Translations under genes and position numbers: made by a program
Source of the DNA: REEB48 sp964355085
GTDB lineage: Bacteria; Patescibacteriota; Minisyncoccia; UBA6257; 02-FULL-45-10c
NCBI GenBank assembly: GCA_964355085.1
Contig: CAYHBW010000016.1
Span: forward strand, 1-17,890
Length of the DNA stretch: 17,890 nucleotides
Direction: 5' to 3'
Shown here: piece by piece, positions 14,745-17,890 of the stretch
How positions within the stretch are numbered: the stretch's first letter is position 1
Layout of the letters: each line of letters opens with the position of its first letter
Notes under the pieces: model-generated
Databases searched by the model: none
The model's input: the letters and a program-made list of their open reading frames with translations, nothing else
What the model was told of the DNA's origin: nothing

Positions 14745-14773
14745 TTGACTAACAGTTCAATTTGCTTTAAAGT
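14745..14773 (+). promoter_or_regulatory. Probable promoter of rpmF
   Basis: TTGACT (14745-14750) and TAAAGT (14768-14773) are spaced by 17 bp. The leader to ATG 14850 is about 70 bases of very A/T-rich sequence. A second TATAAT at 14828-14833 lies 16 bases before the ATG but has no good -35. Confidence 0.5.
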
Positions 14774-14849
14774 AGTCAATATACAATTAAGTTTAATTTT
14801 CAATTATAAATTTTAAAATTTGATTTTTATAATTTGAATTTCAAATATT

Positions 14850-15008
14850 ATGGGAGGCGTACCGGTAAAACATCATTCTAAATCCAAAGTCGGCAAGCAC
14901 CGCGCTCATCAGGCATTGAAGAAAATCAATCTGGTGGCCTGTGAAAACTGCAAATCTCCGATGCTTCCGCACCGGCTTTGCGCAAACTGCGGCAGCAAGG
15001 GGAAATAG
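14850..15008 (+). CDS. rpmF: Large ribosomal subunit protein L32 (bL32)
   Basis: L32 is a small structural protein of the bacterial large ribosomal subunit. The reading frame encodes 52 residues. The N-terminus MGGVPVKHHSKSKVGKHRA matches the basic family start (V-P followed by Lys/Ser/Arg). A complete C2C2 zinc ribbon is present: Cys31 and Cys34 in CENC, and Cys44 and Cys47 in CANCG, with the conserved MLPHRLC between them. The ATG is in the conserved position; no Shine-Dalgarno site is visible. nusB follows after 100 bases that contain a short T7-A6 stretch and the phased repeat, so the two may share a transcript. The common partner gene yceD is not next to it. Confidence 0.93.
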   Translation: MGGVPVKHHSKSKVGKHRAHQALKKINLVACENCKSPMLPHRLCANCGSKGK

Positions 15009-15072
15009 AATTAAATTCTTGAGGTCAGTCGAGGGTTCGGAAGTTTTTTTAAAAAAGAATAAGCTTGAAAAA

Positions 15073-15108
15073 CTAAAACCTAACAACTAATACCTAATCA
15101 CTGTCCCT
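15073..15108 (+). repeat. Exact 7-bp CTA-phased tandem repeat before nusB
   Basis: CTA starts at 15073, 15080, 15087 and 15094, then CTG at 15101, all at 7-base steps, ending at the nusB ATG (15109). The tract is nearly free of G, so it should be unstructured in the mRNA. There is no Shine-Dalgarno site. Confidence 0.65.
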
Positions 15109-15738
15109 ATGGCAACCCGACAACTTTGCAGATCAATTGTTCTCCAAACTCTCTATGAATGGGATTTTCATAAGCAGAAGGAGGATTTGATCGCCATCAT
15201 GGAAAGAAACATGCTGGAATTCGGTCCGGGAATCGACGAGCCGGAATTCGCCTGGAAAATCCTCAAGGGCGTGATTGACCATAAAAAAGAGATAGATATT
15301 ATCATTGAAAAAGCCGCTCCGGACTGGCCTCTTCCGCAGATAGCGGTGATCGACCGGAACGCTTTGCGTATAGGTTTATACGAGCTTTTGTTCGCGGACA
15401 GGAACGAAGTTCCGCCGAAGGTCGCAATCAATGAAGCGATCGAGATATCCAAGAATTACGGAGGTCCGAATTCCGGAAAATTCATCAATGGAGTTTTGGG
15501 AACCGTTTATCGCGAGCTCGGCGAGCCGGGCAAAGACGACGGACCGAAGCATAAAGAACATAAAGAAATGGAAGGACAGAAGAACGGAGGAACTGAAGAA
15601 CTAAAAAACGAAGGAACGAAAGAACAAGGGGATGTAGAAACGAAAGAACCTAAGAACGAAGGGGCGAAAAAACCTAGGGACGGGAAAACCAAGAAACAGG
15701 AGGATGGGGGAACTAAAGAACCGGAAAACGAAAAATAA
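15109..15738 (+). CDS. nusB: Transcription antitermination protein NusB with a low-complexity C-terminal tail
   Basis: NusB with S10 (NusE) binds boxA RNA and promotes antitermination of rRNA transcription. The first 138 residues are a complete all-helical NusB domain: an Arg-rich start (ATRQLCRSIVLQTLYEWDF), the PDWPLPQIAVIDRNALRIGLYEL region (residues 71-93) and the ending with PNSGKFINGVLGTVYREL. Residues 139-209 are an added disordered tail of Lys, Glu, Gly, Asn and Thr with repeating GTKE/KNEG-like units. The usual NusB length is about 130-150 residues. The stop is at 15736-15738. The start is fixed by the domain and by the phased repeat ending at the ATG. It lies between rpmF and rnc, a plausible RNA-processing neighbourhood. 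Confidence 0.95.
   Translation: MATRQLCRSIVLQTLYEWDFHKQKEDLIAIMERNMLEFGPGIDEPEFAWKILKGVIDHKKEIDIIIEKAAPDWPLPQIAVIDRNALRIGLYELLFADRNEVPPKVAINEAIEISKNYGGPNSGKFINGVLGTVYRELGEPGKDDGPKHKEHKEMEGQKNGGTEELKNEGTKEQGDVETKEPKNEGAKKPRDGKTKKQEDGGTKEPENEK
15541..15735 (+). repeat. Purine-rich degenerate repeat encoding the NusB tail
   Basis: The DNA repeats imperfect units such as GAAAGAAC, AAGAACGAAGG and GGAACGAAAGAAC on a purine-only strand for about 195 bases. It begins exactly after the NusB domain, and the units keep the frame open. This suggests repeat expansion through the original 3' end of nusB. Confidence 0.7.
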
Positions 15739-15781
15739 TAATTAAAAATTGGTGATTTGTATTTGGTAATTAAGGGACGCC

Positions 15782-15816
15782 CTAATTACTAGCTACTAGC
15801 TACTAATTACTATCTC
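15782..15816 (+). repeat. Exact 7-bp CTA-phased tandem repeat before rnc
   Basis: Five consecutive heptamers, CTAATTA, CTAGCTA, CTAGCTA, CTAATTA and CTATCTC, begin at 15782 with steps of exactly 7 and run without a gap into the rnc GTG at 15817. The first unit also pairs with an upstream GTAATTA (hairpin around 15765-15788). No Shine-Dalgarno site is present. Confidence 0.75.
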
Positions 15817-16494
15817 GTGGACTTATCAAAGCTGGAGAAGAATCTTGGTTATAAATTCAAAAAAGAGGAGTTGCTGCAGGAGGCATTGACGCACCGTTCC
15901 TATCTGAACGAAAATCCGCGCTGGCATGTTCCGCATAATGAACGTCTGGAATTTTTGGGAGACGCGGTTTTGGAACTGATAGTCACCGAAGGTCTTTTCG
16001 GAAAATTTCCTCACGAAGACGAGGGCAAGCTTACAACTTTGAGGGCGGCTCTGGTCAATTATCAGATGCTGGCGAAGCTTTCCGTCCGGATTGAGCTTGA
16101 GAAAAATATCCTGATGTCAAAGGGCGAGGCGAAGGACAAGGGAAGGGCCCGCGAGGTAATTCTTGCCAATGCAATGGAGGCCCTGATTGGGGCGCTTTAT
16201 TTGGACGGCGGATATGATTCAGCCGGGGAATTTATCGGTAAATTCATACTTCCGGAAATCAAAGACGTACTTCAGAAGGGTTCGTACAAGGATCCGAAGA
16301 GTATGCTTCAGGAAAAAGCCCAAGCCGGCAAGAAAGTGACGCCGAATTACAGATTGATTGCGGAAAAGGGTCCGGACCATAAAAAGATTTTTGTCGTCGG
16401 AGTCTATATCGGCGATGAGGAAATCGCGCGCGGTGAAGGCATGTCCAAGCAGGATGCGGAAGTGGAAGCGGCGAAGAGGGCGCTGGAAAAGTGA
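15817..16494 (+). CDS. rnc: Ribonuclease III
   Basis: RNase III cuts double-stranded RNA, including rRNA precursors and structured mRNAs. The nuclease domain has the signature NERLEFLGDAVL (residues 41-52), giving Glu42, Glu45 and Asp49, and NAMEALIGALYLD (118-130), giving Glu121; Asn118 replaces the aspartate of E. coli, a common variant. A double-stranded-RNA-binding domain covers residues 158-225, from DPKSMLQEKAQ through the KKIFVVGVYIGDEEIARGEG strands to the final AEVEAAKRALEK helix. The 225-residue length is standard. The start is GTG, directly abutting five 7-bp repeats; no earlier in-frame ATG would improve the N-terminus, and MDLSKLEKNLGYKF is typical. A palindromic repeat starts five bases after the stop. 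Confidence 0.97.
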   Translation: MDLSKLEKNLGYKFKKEELLQEALTHRSYLNENPRWHVPHNERLEFLGDAVLELIVTEGLFGKFPHEDEGKLTTLRAALVNYQMLAKLSVRIELEKNILMSKGEAKDKGRAREVILANAMEALIGALYLDGGYDSAGEFIGKFILPEIKDVLQKGSYKDPKSMLQEKAQAGKKVTPNYRLIAEKGPDHKKIFVVGVYIGDEEIARGEGMSKQDAEVEAAKRALEK

Positions 16495-16498
16495 CATC

Positions 16499-16568
16499 TT
16501 GTCATCCCGGCCTATGAGCCGGGATCCAGGTCATAATCTGGATGCCGGATCAGTGTCCGGCATGACAA
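16499..16568. repeat. Cloverleaf palindromic repeat (REP/MITE-like) after rnc
   Basis: TTGTCAT (16499-16505) and ATGACAA (16562-16568) are perfect outer inverted repeats. Inside are three hairpins: ATCCCGGC/GCCGGGAT (16504-16525), ATCCAG/CTGGAT (16524-16543) and ATGCCGG/CCGGCAT (16542-16563), which share bases at their junctions. The plan resembles the GTCATTCCCG...GGGAATCCAG palindromes dispersed in many bacterial genomes and Neisseria dRS3-type units. No second copy is in this window. It may also end the rnc transcript. Confidence 0.75.
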
Positions 16569-16591
16569 AAATGCGATAAAATACTTGGGCG

Positions 16592-16617
16592 AAAAAAATC
16601 ACCCGTAAGGGTGATTT
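16592..16617 (-). terminator. Minus-strand intrinsic terminator after the candidate 16623 gene
   Basis: On the minus strand the stem AAATCACCC/GGGTGATTT (16617-16609, 16604-16596), with a TTAC loop, is followed by a T run (16598-16592). It begins 5 bases after the stop of the candidate membrane peptide. Confidence 0.8.
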
Positions 16618-16622
16618 GCATT

Positions 16623-16832
16623 TCAAAGCAGGATTTTTATCAGAAACGCCAGCGAAGCAAACATAATCGGCAGGCAGGTGATCTGTAGAACGAGCATAAG
16701 CCAGATGCTGTGGAGTATGGAATCCTCTTTCCACCCCCTCTTTAGTAAAATCGGTTGCGCATATTTATGATATAACCAATGAGCAGGATAACCGCTAAGT
16801 AGGAGAAGCGCAACTGTCAGCGTCAGTATCAG
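16623..16832 (-). CDS. Candidate small two-helix membrane protein without a conventional start codon
   Basis: The minus-strand frame is open from just after a TAA near 16871 to a TGA at 16625-16623. The part from 16832 encodes 69 residues with two clear hydrophobic segments: LILTLTVALLLL near the start, and HSIWLMLVLQITC to LAFLIKILL at the end, separated by the basic loop KRGWKED. The distribution is that of a real membrane hairpin. A strong terminator follows the stop. The doubt is the start: no in-frame ATG, GTG or TTG precedes the first segment; CTG 16832, CTG 16826 or ATA/ATC would be needed, or the gene has lost its 5' end. The frame overlaps the divergent 16833 gene at its start. It could be a decayed gene. 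Confidence 0.4.
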   Translation of the reverse strand: MILTLTVALLLLSGYPAHWLYHKYAQPILLKRGWKEDSILHSIWLMLVLQITCLPIMFASLAFLIKILL

Positions 16833-17033
16833 ATGTGTAAAGTCGTCGCAATAGATAAAATTCTGATTTTAGAAGAATTTGGAGAAACATATCTTCTCGA
16901 GAGACCGATAGGTAGCTATTTGGATTTCACCCATAATCAGCGGGTTATTTGGGGTAATAATGTTATAACTCTTTATCCGCAAAGAATCCCTAAAAATCAT
17001 CCTGACATAAGGGAAGTCGTAATAGTGAATTGA
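16833..17033 (+). CDS. Hypothetical protein, 66 residues
   Basis: I recognise no family. The protein reads as a small soluble strand-rich domain: VVAIDKILILEEFGETYLLE, then a turn with ERPIGSYLDF, and VIWGNNVITLYPQRI near the end, finishing REVVIVN. There is no signal peptide, cysteine pair or membrane segment. ATG 16833 is the only plausible start and has a weak promoter region and no Shine-Dalgarno site. The strongest support is the intrinsic terminator that begins seven bases after its TGA stop, on the same strand. Its first codon overlaps the open frame of the candidate membrane peptide on the other strand. Confidence 0.6.
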   Translation: MCKVVAIDKILILEEFGETYLLERPIGSYLDFTHNQRVIWGNNVITLYPQRIPKNHPDIREVVIVN

Positions 17034-17040
17034 TTTGCCG

Positions 17041-17066
17041 CCGCCTGAAAAGGCGGTCTTTTTATT
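17041..17066 (+). terminator. Intrinsic terminator after the 16833 gene
   Basis: A 6-bp stem CCGCCT/AGGCGG with a GAAA tetraloop (17041-17056) is followed by TCTTTTTATT. Confidence 0.9.
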
Positions 17067-17128
17067 ATTCGTATAAATTTTAAAGTCGTGCAGACGGCGC
17101 ATAAAATTTATCGCACGAATAATAAAAA
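17059..17128. repeat. Inverted repeat joining two convergent terminators
   Basis: TTTTTATTATTCGT (17059-17072) and ACGAATAATAAAAA (17115-17128) are perfect complements, and the adjoining ATAAATTTTA (17073-17082) pairs with TAAAATTTAT (17102-17111), leaving a 3-base bulge and a 19-base loop. The two arms are the T tracts of the opposing terminators, so both transcripts end in almost the same sequence. Confidence 0.7.
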
Positions 17129-17150
17129 AGCCCCCGGGGTTAGCCGGGGG
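17121..17150 (-). terminator. Minus-strand terminator of the 17163 gene
   Basis: On the minus strand a GC-rich stem (CCCCCGG, 17150-17144, with CCGGGGG, 17137-17131) is followed by G>C and six T (17129-17124) and then ATT. Confidence 0.88.
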
Positions 17151-17162
17151 GTTGCGATGCGG

Positions 17163-17759
17163 TCAGATTTTGCTGTTCTTGGCTCTATTGACCAGGGCTC
17201 TACGAACTTGCCGATCCCGCCATTCTTTTCTTTGAATGGTTTCTGCTTGTTCGATGATTTCCCGCGTTTTTTCGAGGATCTTATTTTCTTTCTTTTTGAA
17301 TTCTTTTTTTAAATTCGAAACATCGACCCCTCCTTCCATAACATCAGAATGCAGTTCCTGACTTATCCGCTTGAACAGCTTTTCGGCGCGGCGCATTTTT
17401 AGGAGCGGGACGATGAGGAATGTATGTTCATTTGCGGTGCAAATGACACCAAGCATACTTGCCCAAGAACCTATTCCTCCAAAAACGAAGAAGATTGTGT
17501 AGGTGCTTTCGTGGTCATGCAAATCATAATATCGACCAAGAGCACACATGCCAAAAGATATTGCTAATGCTGTCAAAAAAATGCCGAGAAGCTTTGCAGA
17601 TTCTGATACATATAACTTGAAGGGCCGCATCTTTTCGTCGCAGATCTTCGCGAGCTCCGTCGAGATCTTTGCGGACATGAAGGCCTTGTCGATCTGGAAC
17701 TGTCCTTTACCGATCAGCTGGTCTTTGAGGACTTTCTGCGGACTTGTCTTGGTTTCCAT
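17163..17759 (-). CDS. Two-helix membrane protein with coiled-coil C-terminus, 198 residues
   Basis: I recognise no family. Residues 1-50 are a charged cytoplasmic-type N-terminus. Two hydrophobic segments follow: KLLGIFLTALAISFGMCALG (about 56-75) and IFFVFGGIGSWASMLGVICTA (about 89-109, noted by position), separated by the short acidic, histidine-containing loop RYYDLHDHEST. A third weakly hydrophobic patch is at 113-120. The last 75 residues are strongly charged and helical (coiled-coil-like, residues 145-185). Both termini are predicted on the same side. The start is well supported by an AGGAGG site 8 bases upstream and a near-consensus promoter, and the end by its own terminator. Function unknown. 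Confidence 0.8.
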   Translation of the reverse strand: METKTSPQKVLKDQLIGKGQFQIDKAFMSAKISTELAKICDEKMRPFKLYVSESAKLLGIFLTALAISFGMCALGRYYDLHDHESTYTIFFVFGGIGSWASMLGVICTANEHTFLIVPLLKMRRAEKLFKRISQELHSDVMEGGVDVSNLKKEFKKKENKILEKTREIIEQAETIQRKEWRDRQVRRALVNRAKNSKI

Positions 17760-17767
17760 TGTCCATC

Positions 17768-17773
17768 CCTCCT
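17768..17773 (-). promoter_or_regulatory. Shine-Dalgarno site of the 17163 gene
   Basis: AGGAGG on the minus strand, 8 bases before the ATG at 17759-17757, is an optimal ribosome-binding site and fixes the start. Confidence 0.88.
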
Positions 17774-17802
17774 GAATAAAGTGTTAAGGATTACTGGTTA
17801 AT

Positions 17803-17831
17803 ATAATAGAATAAATTTTTAATAATGTCAA
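17803..17831 (-). promoter_or_regulatory. Promoter of the 17163 gene
   Basis: On the minus strand a perfect TTGACA (17831-17826) and TATTAT (17808-17803) are spaced by exactly 17 bp. The leader is about 37 bases and contains the Shine-Dalgarno site. Confidence 0.8.
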
Positions 17832-17890
17832 TATTTCCGTAATGGTTCAATAGCTTGGAATACCCCAGACTATGTATATGTCATATTCCA

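Noticed and set aside
14834..14848. ATTTGAATTTCAAAT palindrome before rpmF
   Set aside because: All-A/T palindromes are expected in such a low-GC leader; no T tract or other context makes it functional.
16531..16734. 67-codon minus-strand frame over the palindromic repeat
   Set aside because: It runs through a strong minus-strand terminator and the repeat; another frame over the same region gives a convincing membrane protein ending before that terminator.
17856..17890. TGGAATA/TATTCCA inverted repeat at the window end
   Set aside because: Only 7 bp, with a 21-base spacer and cut by the window edge; cannot be interpreted.
1..17890. CRISPR arrays, tRNA or rRNA genes, transposases, restriction or defence genes
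   Set aside because: None found: no direct repeats with regular long spacers, no tRNA-like cloverleaf with the conserved T-loop, and no recognisable mobile or defence protein.

Overview
The window reads as a piece of a small, fast-evolving bacterial genome, most likely a Candidate Phyla Radiation (Patescibacteria, Parcubacteria-like) organism. This placement is inferred from gene content and style and was not tested by a tree. The genes are mostly core information-processing genes separated by short gaps, interspersed with small proteins of no recognised family. TGA is used as an ordinary stop. Threonyl-tRNA synthetase lacks its usual first domain. rplK is closed by a terminator where rplA normally follows. 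One run of ten N marks an assembly gap at 14601-14610, inside an inverted repeat.

Layout. On the plus strand from 1 to 7981: the 3' part of gyrB; secE-nusG-rplK behind a consensus promoter; an unknown gene; tmk; and an apparent operon of an HD phosphohydrolase, gatB and a small charged protein; then another unknown gene. thrS (minus, 8010-9758) and a small helix-turn-helix/antitoxin-like gene (plus, 9849-10229) diverge from one intergenic region. dnaE (10303-13473) and a membrane-anchored trypsin-like protease (13638-14552) lie on the minus strand. rpmF, nusB and rnc follow on the plus strand (14850-16494), then a palindromic repeat element. The last 1.3 kb holds a candidate two-helix membrane peptide (minus), a 66-residue unknown protein (plus) and a two-helix membrane protein with a coiled-coil tail (minus).

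How the genes fit together. Most are housekeeping: DNA topology and replication (gyrB, dnaE, tmk), transcription elongation and antitermination (nusG, nusB), secretion (secE), ribosome (rplK, rpmF), RNA processing (rnc) and aminoacyl-tRNA supply (thrS, gatB). gatB suggests that Gln-tRNA and/or Asn-tRNA are made by amidation.

The most interesting signals are outside or at the edges of the genes. (1) Three genes have a -10 box 7-8 nt from ATG, so their mRNAs should be leaderless or nearly so, while two accessory genes have strong Shine-Dalgarno sites. (2) A tandem 7-bp CTA-phased repeat ends at the start codons of nusB and rnc, with a looser version before rplK. (3) Opposed thrS and antitoxin-like promoters appear to share one -35 hexamer. 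(4) A terminator-like hairpin lies in the dnaE leader. (5) A structured inverted repeat lies in the protease leader. (6) Two convergent terminators share a mirrored sequence. I did not find a convincing new multi-gene defence or mobile system.
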